Of a stretch of 64,000 bases of DNA, positions 1-8,503 are shown piece by piece (within the stretch, counting starts at the first letter, position 1; each line of letters begins with the position of its first letter). The DNA comes from CAWCTD01 sp963798455. Its GTDB lineage: Bacteria; Acidobacteriota; Terriglobia; Bryobacterales; Bryobacteraceae. The translations under genes and the position numbers were made by a program. The notes below the pieces were generated by a model. It saw only the letters and a list, made by a program, of their open reading frames with translations, was not told where the DNA came from and ran no database searches. The stretch spans positions 1,178,001 through 1,242,000 of the forward strand of contig CAWCTD010000004.1 of NCBI GenBank assembly GCA_963798455.1. Direction: 5' to 3'.

Positions 1-1215
1 GCCAACCGCGGGTCGGGAGGCGGAGCGGGCAACCAGGGCAATTTCTCGGGCAGCGCGGGGCGGTCCATGATGGGCAACCTCCAGGGCTCACAAGACACCC
101 TGTTCGCCCTGGCGGCGGACACCGGCGGCAAGGCGTTCCTTGACAACAACGACCTTTCCATGGGCATCGTGCAGGCGCAAAAGGATATCGCCAGTTACTA
201 CATTCTCGGCTACTACAGCCCCAACCTGACCATGGATGGGAAGTATCGCCGCATCAAGGTGCAGATCACCAGCAACCTCAGCGCCAAGCTGGATTACCGC
301 ACGGGCTATTTCGCTTCCAAGGAGTTCAAGCAGTTCAACTCCTCGGACCGCGAGCGGCAGCTCGAGGAGGCCCTGGTGCTGGGCGATCCGATCACGGATC
401 TTACTCTTGCCCTGGAGACGGATTACTTCCGGATGGCACAGGACCGGTACTATGTGCCGGTTTCGGTCAAGCTCCCAGGCAGCGATCTCGAACTCGCCAA
501 GCACGGGGGCTCGGAAAGCGCGCGGCTGGACTTCATCGGCCAAATCAGAGATTCCAAAGGCAAGCTGGCGGGGACCGTGCGCGACTTCATCACGGTCAAG
601 TTGAAGGCGGACACGGCGGCCGAATTGGCCAAGAAGACCATCGCGTACGATGTTGGCTTCGCCCTTCAGCCCGGGACCTATACCCTCAAGTTCCTGGCGC
701 GCGAAAACGAGACTGGCAAGATGGGGACGTTCGAGACCAAGTTCACGGTCCCCGACCTGACCGCCGACACCGGGCTCCTCCCGATTAGCTCCGTGGTCCT
801 GAGCAACCAGCAGGAGAAGATGAGCAACGCGGTCGGCACGGCCGGGCCGAACATGCGCCTGTTCAACTTCAGCCCGCTGGTGCGGAACGGCGAGAAGCTG
901 GTGCCCAGCGTGACTCGCGTCTTTCGCAAGGACCAGGAGATGTATGTCTTCCTGGAGGCCTACCAGCCGAACGCGCAGAAAACACAGAGAGTCGTCGCCA
1001 CGCTGAGCCTCTACCGCGGCAGAGTGAAGGCGTTCGAAACCGAGCCGCTGCAAGTCACCGACGGGCTGAACCCGATGACCAAGGCCGTGCCGGTAAGATT
1101 CGCGTTTCCGTTGAGCAAGCTCGAGCCGGGCCGGTACATTTGCCAGGTGAGCGTGCTGGATCCGGCCGCGCAGCGGTTCGCCTTCTGGCGTGCGCCCGTG
1201 GTGTTGCTGCCGTAA
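1..1215 (+). CDS. VWFA-related domain protein, C-terminal part
   Basis: The frame is open from base 1, so the gene begins upstream of the window; about 404 residues are visible. The segment around residues 30-105 (LFALAADTGGKAF, then SYYILGYYSP and DYRTGYFA) matches the end of the von Willebrand factor A-related domain seen in many secreted acidobacterial proteins. In those proteins a MIDAS-containing VWA part comes first; it is not in the window here. The rest is beta-rich and looks like immunoglobulin-like tail domains, ending in LLP. The first visible residues are Gly/Ser/Asn-rich, like a linker. The role is unknown; extracytoplasmic location is inferred from the family. Family assignment is firm, function is not. 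Confidence 0.8.
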   Translation, partial: ANRGSGGGAGNQGNFSGSAGRSMMGNLQGSQDTLFALAADTGGKAFLDNNDLSMGIVQAQKDIASYYILGYYSPNLTMDGKYRRIKVQITSNLSAKLDYRTGYFASKEFKQFNSSDRERQLEEALVLGDPITDLTLALETDYFRMAQDRYYVPVSVKLPGSDLELAKHGGSESARLDFIGQIRDSKGKLAGTVRDFITVKLKADTAAELAKKTIAYDVGFALQPGTYTLKFLARENETGKMGTFETKFTVPDLTADTGLLPISSVVLSNQQEKMSNAVGTAGPNMRLFNFSPLVRNGEKLVPSVTRVFRKDQEMYVFLEAYQPNAQKTQRVVATLSLYRGRVKAFETEPLQVTDGLNPMTKAVPVRFAFPLSKLEPGRYICQVSVLDPAAQRFAFWRAPVVLLP

Positions 1216-1280
1216 GTCCGTCCCGACGCGTGCGAGAGCGCTTACCTGAGAATTGGGGCTTATGCTATTATTATATTGTA

Positions 1281-1484
1281 ATGCCATCAGAGACTACCTG
1301 TATTTGCGAACATGCTGACACTTGGCATCTGCAGAATATCGGTCCCTGCCTTCACCATGAAGGAAGGGATTTCTGCAGTTGTGATCACTTCCAGCGTCTT
1401 CGTGTGCGCGTGCCACCGACCGGGACGTTCCCCGGCTTGCCCAGGGCGTCCACGCCTCTTCCCGCCTGGCCGCGCCAGAGGTAA
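1281..1484 (+). CDS. Small Cys/His-rich (zinc-ribbon-like) protein
   Basis: A 67-residue frame starting at ATG 1281. Residues 7-38 hold a paired metal-binding pattern: CICEH, a His five residues on, CLHHEG, then CSCDHF. The C-x-C-x-H-x4-H ... C-x-C-x2-F arrangement recalls a group of small bacterial zinc-ribbon-like proteins of unknown function. The tail is Pro/Arg-rich and shows no fold. No Shine-Dalgarno site is seen; an A/T-rich stretch with a TATTAT hexamer lies just upstream. It sits between the VWFA gene and hemQ. Apart from this frame, the interval 1216-1622 shows nothing recognisable. The frame is short in high-GC DNA, so only the Cys/His pattern supports it. Confidence 0.45.
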   Translation: MPSETTCICEHADTWHLQNIGPCLHHEGRDFCSCDHFQRLRVRVPPTGTFPGLPRASTPLPAWPRQR

Positions 1485-1622
1485 GGCCGTCTCCTGATAT
1501 GCTGTGATCGCGGCGCTTTTGCCCATCCTCTCTTCCATCTGATTGCGATACAAAGTCCCCGGCTTCGAGGCGTACAGGCGCTCCACAAGGTTCGGTAAAG
1601 TAGAGAAAAGAGGGGGATCGGC

Positions 1623-2501
1623 TTGCGCCACGACAAGACAGAAGAGCGGCTGGAAGCGGAAGCGGTGATGCCGGCGGCGCCGCTGACGGTGGAGGGATCG
1701 AGCGTCCTGCACCAGATGTTCCGGGTGAAATGGGCGGCGTGGAAAGCCCTGCCGTCGGGCGCGCGGCAGGAGGCGGTGGCCGAGGCAGAGCCCGTGCTGG
1801 AGTCGATGGAGCAGCCGGGGGAGCGGCAGAGCGCGTTCTACTCGCTCCTGGGCCACAAGGGCGACCTGCTGGCGGTACACTTCCGGCGGAGCTTCGATGA
1901 GCTGAACGGGGCCGAGCTGCGGCTGGCCCGGCTGAAGCTCTCGGATTATCTGGAGCCGACTACCTCGTACGTTTCCGTGGTGGAGCTGGGGCTGTACGAT
2001 TCCAGTCTGCGGCTTTACAAAGGCCTGCTGGAGCGCGGCATCCGCCCGGATTCCCCGGAGTGGGAAAAGGAAGTCGAGGATGCGCTGGCGCAGCACCGCA
2101 AGGCGATGGCGCCGCGACTCTATCCTTCGATTCCGGAGGGCCGCTACGTGTGCTTCTATCCGATGGACCGGAAGCGGGGCGAGTCGGTGAACTGGTACAC
2201 CGTGACGATGGCGGAACGGCGGCGGATGATGCACGAGCACGGCGAGGTGGGGCGGAGGTACGCGGGCCGGGTGAAGCAGGTAATTTCGGGCTCGATCGGG
2301 TTCGACGACTGGGAGTGGGGCGTGGACCTGTTCGGCGACGATCCGGTGGCGTTCAAGCAGGTGATCTACGAGATGCGCTTCGACGAGGCCAGTGCGCTGT
2401 ACGCGCTGTTCGGCCCGTTCTACGTGGGAATCCGCCTGCCGGCGAAGGGGCTGGGCACACTCCTGGAGGGCGAGCCGGCGGGGGCTATTGCCCGGCGTTG
2501 A
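1623..2501 (+). CDS. hemQ: Coproheme decarboxylase HemQ (chlorite dismutase family)
   Basis: This enzyme converts iron-coproporphyrin III to protoheme with peroxide, the last step of the coproporphyrin-dependent heme pathway in the cytoplasm. The 292-residue product carries the family hallmarks: FYPMDRKRG at about 178-186, with the Tyr of the YPM motif the likely radical-forming residue, NWY at 190-192, and MMHEHGEVGRRYAG at 202-215 with the probable proximal heme His. The C-terminal half is typical of ChdC. The start is a TTG at 1623, preceded by GAGGGGG at good spacing; an ATG 45 bp downstream is possible. The last 33 codons lie inside a 131-bp segment repeated at 11092-11222, so the 3' end was probably supplied or rebuilt by an integrated element. 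The frame is intact. Confidence 0.9.
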   Translation: MRHDKTEERLEAEAVMPAAPLTVEGSSVLHQMFRVKWAAWKALPSGARQEAVAEAEPVLESMEQPGERQSAFYSLLGHKGDLLAVHFRRSFDELNGAELRLARLKLSDYLEPTTSYVSVVELGLYDSSLRLYKGLLERGIRPDSPEWEKEVEDALAQHRKAMAPRLYPSIPEGRYVCFYPMDRKRGESVNWYTVTMAERRRMMHEHGEVGRRYAGRVKQVISGSIGFDDWEWGVDLFGDDPVAFKQVIYEMRFDEASALYALFGPFYVGIRLPAKGLGTLLEGEPAGAIARR

Positions 2502-2533
2502 GATAGAGACAACCATCTGATTTCAGGACATTT
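2403..2533. repeat. Left copy of hemQ 3'-end direct repeat (putative attL)
   Basis: This 131-bp segment covers the last 33 codons of hemQ plus 32 bp after the stop. It recurs in direct orientation 8689 bp away at 11092-11222 with two substitutions by eye. Weaker similarity runs on for about 20 bp. Outside that the two flanks are unrelated. A tyrosine recombinase gene lies about 300 bp to the right, so the repeat looks like an attachment site. Which copy is ancestral cannot be decided from one sequence. Confidence 0.7.
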
Positions 2534-2836
2534 AGGTACAAATTGGGTTCGTTTGGCAAAAACACTATCTGCGGCCGTGGTGTGTCCGGTGAACGAGCCG
2601 GACGGCCGACCACACCGCTGCCACAGTGTAACCGGGGATTGGCGATTGGGTGATCCGTGATTTGGCGATTTGGCTGAAACGGCAGGGACATGGAGGCGCG
2701 GGGCAGAGGTTAACGTCGCCGATGCGGTCTGCGGAGCGGATCGTGTTCACGAACGACACCCCGCGAGCGAAGCCAGCCGCATTGGTCCGGTATGGGCGTT
2801 ACCCGTCAAGGTGGGCTATCCGCCGAGCCAACGGCA
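2502..2836. other. Non-coding stretch between hemQ and integrase with inverted and direct repeats
   Basis: No credible gene is seen in these 335 bases. They hold an imperfect inverted repeat at about 2579-2616 (GTCCGG facing CCGGAC, with GGTGTG and CACACC outside). Two copies of TTGGCGATT lie at 2639-2647 and 2662-2670. Since the stretch sits between the putative attachment site and the recombinase gene, these could be hemQ terminator or recombinase/directionality-factor sites. That is inference from position only. Confidence 0.4.
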
Positions 2837-3784
2837 TTACTGAACAGGTTCGATTCCAATGCGGTCGTTAACGGCGCCACGTATTCGCTGCCGGCAGCCG
2901 AGATACTTTTCTGTTGTCTGAACGGACACGTGCCCGAGGAGGAATTGGATCTGCTCGAGTTCGCCGCCCGCGGCGTGGCAAAGGCGCACGCAAGTCCGGC
3001 GAAGATCATGAGGTGCCAGTTTCTCGATTCCGGCCTGCTTGGCGCAATCCTTCACCACGTGCCAGACAACCCTCTCCGTCATGCCGTCACCCCAGGTTTT
3101 TCCAGCACGGCAGACGCACCGGAACAATCGGCCTTCCCCTATATTCGCGGCGGCCAGCCATGAATCAATAGCGGCCTTGACCCACTCGGGAACGGGCACC
3201 GTACGGACGTGTCGACCTTTGCCGACGAGATCCACAATGGCCCAGTGGTCTTCGCGCCGCTGAAAGTGGCATGTATCGAGCTCTGCGGCTTCCCGGCGGC
3301 GCAGCCCACAACCCAACAGAATCGCTAGTAGCGCTCGATCTCGTTTTCCCTTGAGAGTTGTGCAATCGGGCACCTGGCACAAAGCGCTGGCCTGCTCTGT
3401 GGTAAGCCAGTTGCCGAGGCGAATGCCCAGGTATTTGGCGCCTTTCACCCGACGGATGCCGGCAGCCAATTCCGGGCTCAGCAGTCCAGAATCGGCCGCT
3501 TCGTACGCGAGCCGACGAACCGCGGCGAGCCTTCCGTTGATCGTACCCGGCGCCAGTTGTCGTGACTCCAGGTGAATTCGATAGCGAGTCACCACTGTCT
3601 TGTTGAAGGATAGCCGCGGCTCGGAGCAATACCAGGCAATGAATTCCTCGATCGCATGCCGATAGCCCCGGCGGGACTCCTGTGATGGCAGGCTGCTCGA
3701 AACCGCGGATTTGGCTTGGTCAAGGTCAGGCAGCCGGAGAGTCTTTTTGGGCGTCTTATTGCCCACGATCTGTTTCTTCTTCAC
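2837..3784 (-). CDS. Tyrosine recombinase / integrase
   Basis: A 315-residue XerC/D-like tyrosine recombinase. Residues about 32-115 form the SAM-like core-binding domain (YRHAIEEFIAWY, APGTINGRLAAVRR). The catalytic domain keeps all expected residues: Arg in GCGLRRREAAEL (about R162), Lys in GKGRHVR (about K189), HDLRRT (H259, R262), LLGH (H285) and the nucleophile in TTEKYLG (Y294). The start is GTG at 3784, with AGAAGGAGG about ten bases upstream. Its 3' end points to the hemQ 3' end and the direct repeat there, the usual position for an element integrase beside its attachment site. A housekeeping Xer role is less likely, as no dif-like context is seen. Confidence 0.9.
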   Translation of the reverse strand: MKKKQIVGNKTPKKTLRLPDLDQAKSAVSSSLPSQESRRGYRHAIEEFIAWYCSEPRLSFNKTVVTRYRIHLESRQLAPGTINGRLAAVRRLAYEAADSGLLSPELAAGIRRVKGAKYLGIRLGNWLTTEQASALCQVPDCTTLKGKRDRALLAILLGCGLRRREAAELDTCHFQRREDHWAIVDLVGKGRHVRTVPVPEWVKAAIDSWLAAANIGEGRLFRCVCRAGKTWGDGMTERVVWHVVKDCAKQAGIEKLAPHDLRRTCVRLCHAAGGELEQIQFLLGHVSVQTTEKYLGCRQRIRGAVNDRIGIEPVQ

Positions 3785-3895
3785 GTGATGGGGCCTCCTT
3801 CTGCCCCATCACGCGTGCTTCGATATCAGCGCCTTGAAGTGGATTCGTTGCCTTGGTCCTTTGGGCCATGGTAGGGCTACACATATTTGTGCGAA

Positions 3896-6100
3896 TTACG
3901 GGGCGGCGGGCGCAACCACCTGTACCGGCGTCGTCCGGACGGCGAAGGTTCGGACTCCCAACTGGCCGTAAATGTTTTGGCCCCATGCCCAGACGGTTCC
4001 ATCACGCTTCAGCGCCAGGCTGTGCCCGCCTCCCTCGGCGATGGCTACGATGTCCCAGAGCCCGGCCACCTGGACCGGTACCAGCGACTTCGCAGCCCGG
4101 TAGGGTTTGAACTCCCAGATGGGCCACTCCCAGACCGTCCCGTCCCGCTTCAGCGCGAGACTGTGCGTGAAGCCTATGCACATTTCATCAGCACGGGTGT
4201 CGATCGCCACTACGTCGGTTAGCCCCGCGACCTGGACGGGCGTCGTGCGTTCGCCGCCGGTGCACAGCGGCGGCGGTGTCGTTCCATCCCCTAGCTCACC
4301 GAAGCAATTGTTAGTTCCCCAAGCCCAGACCGTGCCATCCCGTTTTAGCGCCAGGCTGTGATATTGCGCCGCCACTGCGATGACCTCCGAGAGTCCACTC
4401 ACCTGGGTCGGCGTCGCGGGTGGTGCAGGAGAACCCGGCGAGGGCGGCGCCGGTCGAGGTACAGCCCACTCCCAGACCGTCCCATCCCGTTTGAGGGCCA
4501 TATTCCGATCCCAGGACGCGGCAACCATCTGTACATCGCCGATTCCAGCCATTGGGGCCGGGCCATACCAAACTCCCCACTCCCAGATGCTTCCGTCCTC
4601 ACGCAGCACCAGGTAACAGCCGACTGCTGGATACGCTGCGCGCTCGGGGTAGTAGCCGCAGATGGACGGCTTGACCGACACGACCCCGGCTAGCCCGCTA
4701 ACCTGCACCGGAGTCGATACAGGTGCGGGGTACCCATCGCGAATGCCCACGTTTGCTCCCCACATCCAGACCGACCCATCGCCGGTGACCGCCAGACTCA
4801 CGCCGTAGCCACCGGTGATGGCAGCCACGCCGGCGGGTCCGCTCACCTTCACCGGAGTAGACCGGTCCGGCCAGTCTTCTCCTCTGATTTGCCCGTCCCC
4901 CAATTGACCGGAGGTATTGTCGCCCCAAGCCCAGAGCGTTCCGTCGCTCTTCATTGCCAGGCTGTGGGTGGATCCCGCGGCGATCTTCGTTACTCCGGCC
5001 AACCCGCCGACCTGCACCGGCCCCAAAGGCGCGTCTAAAGGTCCTAGCAGCACTTCGCCTGCATCACCCAACTGGCCGAACTGATCGTCTCCCCATGCCC
5101 AAACCGTGCCGTCTTGGTTCACTGCGAGGGTGTGATACCGGCCCGCGGCAATGCCGGCGATCCCACTGAGCCCGCTCACCTGGAGCGGCGTTGGCCGGTC
5201 AGTGGTGGTTCCGTCGCCCAACTGGCCTCCCACGTTGCTTCCCCATGCCCAAACGGTTCCGTCCCCCTTCACCGCCACGCTGTGCGCATCGCCTGCTGCG
5301 ATCTTGACCACGCCAGCAAGTCCGCTCACCTGGATCGGCGCCGTCCGGGTCTCGGTGGTCCCGTCGCCCAACTGGCCATGGCCGTTGAATCCCCACGCCC
5401 AAACGGTTCCGTCGCTTTTCAGCGCGAGGCTGTGTCCGTAGCCTGCCACGACCGCCACGACATCTCTGAGCCCGGTTACCTGTGCTGGCGTCAAGAGGAT
5501 CGGCCCGTCAGGACTGGATGGGGGCGCGATAAGTCCGTCTCCCATCGAGCCGTCCAGGTTATCCCCCCACATCCAAACCGTCCCGTCGCGCTTCAGGGCG
5601 AGACTGTTTCGAGTTCCCGCCGCGATCGCTGCGATCTCGGTCAGTCCGCTCACCCGCGTCACGGTATTGTAGGGCGACCACTCGGCTTTTCCGTTGGCGT
5701 TTCCAGGGGACCCAAACACCCAGACGTTCCCGTCGCCCGTCAGCGCCAGGTTGGAGTACCACGCCCCGCTGGCCACGGCGATGACTCCACTGAGCTCGGG
5801 CACCCGAACCGAGTTTGTGCCGATGAAGTGTCCCCACACCGTCCCATCAGCTTTCAGAGCCAGACCCGGGCCAATGACCACCACATCGGTGAGGCCACTT
5901 ACCTGTAGCGGCCGCGTTTGGCCGCCGCCAAGGATCTCATCCCACGCGTCGTCCTCTCCCCACCCCCACACCGTGCCGTCGGAAAGCAAAGCGTAGCTGG
6001 TGTTCCCGCTGGCAACAATCGCCTTCACACCTGCAAGGTTCTGAGCCTGTACCCATGCCGCGCCCGTGAAGAGCACCAGCGCCAGAACCGTCCCGCGCAC
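3896..6100 (-). CDS. Secreted RCC1-repeat protein A (14 repeats)
   Basis: This 734-residue protein opens with a signal peptide (VLALVLFTGAAWVQAQ) and then consists almost only of RCC1 repeats. The unit is about 50 residues, of the form VVAIAAG..HSLALKRDGTVWAWG..GQLGDGT..PVQVSGL. Fourteen GTVW-type cores can be counted, enough for two seven-bladed beta-propellers. Several units are irregular (GTVWGHF, GNVWVFG, GTVWEWP). Start is GTG at 6100 with TGGAGG upstream. It is a tandem paralogue of the next gene upstream, 39 bp away, and both are probably co-transcribed from the 8366-8503 region. RCC1 propellers usually bind proteins; no catalytic motif is seen and the ligand is unknown. Export to the periplasm or outside is inferred from the signal peptide. 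Confidence 0.85.
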   Translation of the reverse strand: MRGTVLALVLFTGAAWVQAQNLAGVKAIVASGNTSYALLSDGTVWGWGEDDAWDEILGGGQTRPLQVSGLTDVVVIGPGLALKADGTVWGHFIGTNSVRVPELSGVIAVASGAWYSNLALTGDGNVWVFGSPGNANGKAEWSPYNTVTRVSGLTEIAAIAAGTRNSLALKRDGTVWMWGDNLDGSMGDGLIAPPSSPDGPILLTPAQVTGLRDVVAVVAGYGHSLALKSDGTVWAWGFNGHGQLGDGTTETRTAPIQVSGLAGVVKIAAGDAHSVAVKGDGTVWAWGSNVGGQLGDGTTTDRPTPLQVSGLSGIAGIAAGRYHTLAVNQDGTVWAWGDDQFGQLGDAGEVLLGPLDAPLGPVQVGGLAGVTKIAAGSTHSLAMKSDGTLWAWGDNTSGQLGDGQIRGEDWPDRSTPVKVSGPAGVAAITGGYGVSLAVTGDGSVWMWGANVGIRDGYPAPVSTPVQVSGLAGVVSVKPSICGYYPERAAYPAVGCYLVLREDGSIWEWGVWYGPAPMAGIGDVQMVAASWDRNMALKRDGTVWEWAVPRPAPPSPGSPAPPATPTQVSGLSEVIAVAAQYHSLALKRDGTVWAWGTNNCFGELGDGTTPPPLCTGGERTTPVQVAGLTDVVAIDTRADEMCIGFTHSLALKRDGTVWEWPIWEFKPYRAAKSLVPVQVAGLWDIVAIAEGGGHSLALKRDGTVWAWGQNIYGQLGVRTFAVRTTPVQVVAPAAP

Positions 6101-6139
6101 ATAACCTCCATCCAGCCTGATTCTGCGCTGCCGCCAGCG

Positions 6140-8365
6140 CTAGGGCGCCGGGGCAACCACTTGCACCGGCGTCGTCCGGGTCACGATTGTTTCGACACCC
6201 AACTGGCCCGAGTCGTTATCTCCCCAAGCCCAGACTGTCCCATCGCGCCTGAGCGCCAGTGTGTGCGCGGTTCCCTCGGCGATCGCCACGATCCCGCTGA
6301 GTCCAGCCACTTGGACCGGCGTCGATTGCCCTGCGGTCGGCCACTCCCAAACCGTTCCGTCGCTCTTCACAGCGACATCATGGGCGTCGGCAAAATTGCG
6401 TGCGGCGATTGCCACCACCTGGCTAAGCCCGCCAATCGGGAGCGGCGTCGTGCGGCCAGTGGTCGTTCCATCCCCCAACTGGCCCGAGTCGTTATCTCCC
6501 CAAGCCCAGACTGTCCCATCGCGTTTCAACGCCAGACCATGACAAGACTGCCACCAAACAGAGCAGCCTGCCGCAACCGACACGACGTCGGTCAGCCCGC
6601 TCACTCGGGTGGGGGTCCGTCCACTTCGGCCCCACCCCGGGCCCCACTCCCAGACTGTCCCGTCCCGCTTCAGCGCCAGGTTCTGGCCCAGGGCCGCAGC
6701 GGCCGCCTCCACTTCGGTGAGTCCGCTCACCGGGGCTGGGTCCAAATTAAGAGGCCCGAAGATCAGGTCCAGATTGAATCCCCACTCCCAAAGGCTCCCG
6801 TCGCCACCTACTGCGAGGTGGTAAGAGGTGCCGGTAGCGACCGCCACGACACCGGTGAGTCTGCTCACCCGCGCCGGCGATACATGGGCTTCCGGCCATT
6901 GTTCGTAGTCCGTCAGTCCCCACTTCCAGACCCCGCCGTCACCAGTCACCGCCAGACTGTAGTAAGAGGCCCCCGCGATGGCCACCGCTCCCCCGAGGCC
7001 GCTCACCTGGGCCGGCGTTGACCGGCCGGGCAGCAACAGCGCGGTTCTTGTTCCGTCGCCCAACTGACCGGCAGTGTTGCCTCCCCATGCCCACACAGTC
7101 CCGTCGTCCTTCAGCGCCAGGCTGTGCGTAGATCCCGCGGCGATTTTCCGGACGCCGGTTACCCCACCGACTTGCAACGACCCGAGTCGGGAAAGCTGCG
7201 GCAGTTGCGTTCCTTCGCCCAACTGGCCGTACTCGTCCCGTCCCCAGGCCCAAACCGTCCCGTCGTCCTTCAAAGCCAGGCTATGAGACTGCCCCCCAGC
7301 GACGGCTGCGGTTCCAGTTAGGGCGGCTTGGACGGGCGACAGCCGGTCGGCGGTGGTCCCATCACCCAACTGGCCGGCCGCGTTACTTCCCCACACCCAA
7401 ACCGTGCCGTCACGCTTCACCGCCATACTGTGCGCGTCGCCGGCTGCGATCTTGATAACCCCTGCCAGTCCACTTATCTTCACCGGTGTCGTGCGGGTCT
7501 CAGTTGTTCCATCGCCCAACTGCCCATGTCCATTGAACCCCCACGCCCAGATGGTACCGTCAGCCTTCAGCGCCAGATCATGTCCATATCCGGCGGCAAC
7601 CGCCACGACATCGGAAAGCCCGCTCACCTGGGCCGGCACCCAACGGCCCGGCGAAATCGTGACTCCGTTGAGGTTGAGTGTTAGTCCGTCGCCCAACAGA
7701 CCGTCGCCGTTTTCTCCCCACGACCAGACAGTCCCGTCTCTTTTCAACGCCAAGCTGTGCCACGAACCCGTGGCAACCGCGACCATATCGGTGAGCCCGC
7801 CCACCTGGACAGGCGTCGCACGGCCCGGCAAGGTCATGGGTGGGAAGGGCTCACCGGATGCAGGAGGAGTTGACGGCGCGCCAACAGCCGGCGATGGGGC
7901 GGACGGCATTCCGACCCCCAACTCACCGAGCGAGTTCAGTCCCCACGCCCAGACGGTTCCATCGCTCCTCAAGGCCAGACTGTGCGCCGAACCTCCCGCA
8001 GCCGCCACGATTTCGGTGAGGCCGCTAACTTGCACCGGCTCCTTGTTGATGATTGGGGCACCAGTTGAGGGATCGAGGTGTTCACCCCACTGCCAGACAG
8101 TCCCATCACGTTTCACTGCCAGGCGCCCACTGATCACCACCGCATCGGTGAGGCCGCTGACCCGGACCGGTGAGGTCCGGTTTGTCAATGTTCCCTCGCC
8201 CAACTGGCCGTACTCGTTGTTTCCCCATGTCCAAACGGTCCCGTCGGAGAGCAGGGCGAAACTGGTGTTCCCGCCGGCCGCAATGGCCCTCACACCAGCA
8301 AGGTTTTGAGCCTGTGACCATGCCGCACCCGTCAAGAGCGCCAGCGCCAGGATACCACCGCGCAT
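6140..8365 (-). CDS. Secreted RCC1-repeat protein B (14 repeats), paralogue of A
   Basis: A 741-residue sister of the neighbouring RCC1 protein, with the same signal peptide style (LALALLTGAAWSQAQNLAGV) and again fourteen GTVW-type cores. The middle repeats (WGFNGHGQLGDGTTETRT and AAGDAHS) are nearly identical in both proteins, pointing to tandem gene duplication, while N-terminal and central units have diverged. One loop between repeats is long and Pro/Ser-rich (PSAPSPAVGAPSTPPASG). ATG at 8365 follows GGGAGGAAGATCT. It is first in a two-gene unit read away from the regulator at 8504. Two double propellers side by side may act as a surface or periplasmic recognition pair; that is speculation. 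No enzyme motif is present. Confidence 0.85.
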   Translation of the reverse strand: MRGGILALALLTGAAWSQAQNLAGVRAIAAGGNTSFALLSDGTVWTWGNNEYGQLGEGTLTNRTSPVRVSGLTDAVVISGRLAVKRDGTVWQWGEHLDPSTGAPIINKEPVQVSGLTEIVAAAGGSAHSLALRSDGTVWAWGLNSLGELGVGMPSAPSPAVGAPSTPPASGEPFPPMTLPGRATPVQVGGLTDMVAVATGSWHSLALKRDGTVWSWGENGDGLLGDGLTLNLNGVTISPGRWVPAQVSGLSDVVAVAAGYGHDLALKADGTIWAWGFNGHGQLGDGTTETRTTPVKISGLAGVIKIAAGDAHSMAVKRDGTVWVWGSNAAGQLGDGTTADRLSPVQAALTGTAAVAGGQSHSLALKDDGTVWAWGRDEYGQLGEGTQLPQLSRLGSLQVGGVTGVRKIAAGSTHSLALKDDGTVWAWGGNTAGQLGDGTRTALLLPGRSTPAQVSGLGGAVAIAGASYYSLAVTGDGGVWKWGLTDYEQWPEAHVSPARVSRLTGVVAVATGTSYHLAVGGDGSLWEWGFNLDLIFGPLNLDPAPVSGLTEVEAAAAALGQNLALKRDGTVWEWGPGWGRSGRTPTRVSGLTDVVSVAAGCSVWWQSCHGLALKRDGTVWAWGDNDSGQLGDGTTTGRTTPLPIGGLSQVVAIAARNFADAHDVAVKSDGTVWEWPTAGQSTPVQVAGLSGIVAIAEGTAHTLALRRDGTVWAWGDNDSGQLGVETIVTRTTPVQVVAPAP

Positions 8366-8416
8366 AGATCTTCCTCCCGCAGCAATTTTACGCCGAAATC
8401 ATGAGTCGCGACGCCG

Positions 8417-8438
8417 GTTTCTATCTTGTTTCTATCTC
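8417..8438. promoter_or_regulatory. Tandem 11-bp direct repeat, candidate operator
   Basis: GTTTCTATCT occurs at 8417-8426 and again at 8428-8437, an exact 11-bp period. OmpR/PhoB-type winged-helix domains typically bind such head-to-tail repeats of about one helical turn. The adjacent gene at 8504 encodes a protein with that domain. The site lies in the divergent interval, about 50-75 bp from the RCC1 start codon and about 30 bp upstream of the regulator's own -35 box. Function is inferred. Confidence 0.45.
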
Positions 8439-8466
8439 ACGCTGTAAATAGATGATTTCAGGAATC

Positions 8467-8495
8467 TTGATTCCGAATCCGACCGGCGCTATGAT
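8467..8495 (+). promoter_or_regulatory. Sigma-70-type promoter of the winged-helix/TPR regulator
   Basis: TTGATT (8467-8472), a 17-bp spacer and TATGAT (8490-8495). Transcription should start near 8502, just before ATG 8504, so the message would be practically leaderless. No Shine-Dalgarno site is seen upstream of the ATG, which agrees. Confidence 0.55.
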
Positions 8496-8503
8496 TCTTA
8501 CGT

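Noticed and set aside
88..1287. 399-residue minus-strand frame
   Set aside because: Antisense to the VWFA-related protein.
1287..2516. 409-residue minus-strand frame
   Set aside because: Antisense to hemQ, which has full family motifs.
2403..2533. IS-mediated or tandem duplication of the hemQ end
   Set aside because: No transposase, no terminal inverted repeats, and a tyrosine recombinase sits beside the repeat; integration is the simpler account, though not proven.
5114..8309. Several plus-strand frames across the RCC1 genes
   Set aside because: Periodic Pro/Ser/Cys-rich translations are the mirror of the RCC1 repeat code, not genes.
3896..8365. RCC1 repeats as a DNA repeat or CRISPR array
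   Set aside because: The periodicity is at the protein level (about 150 bp with diverged units) and no constant DNA repeat with unique spacers exists.
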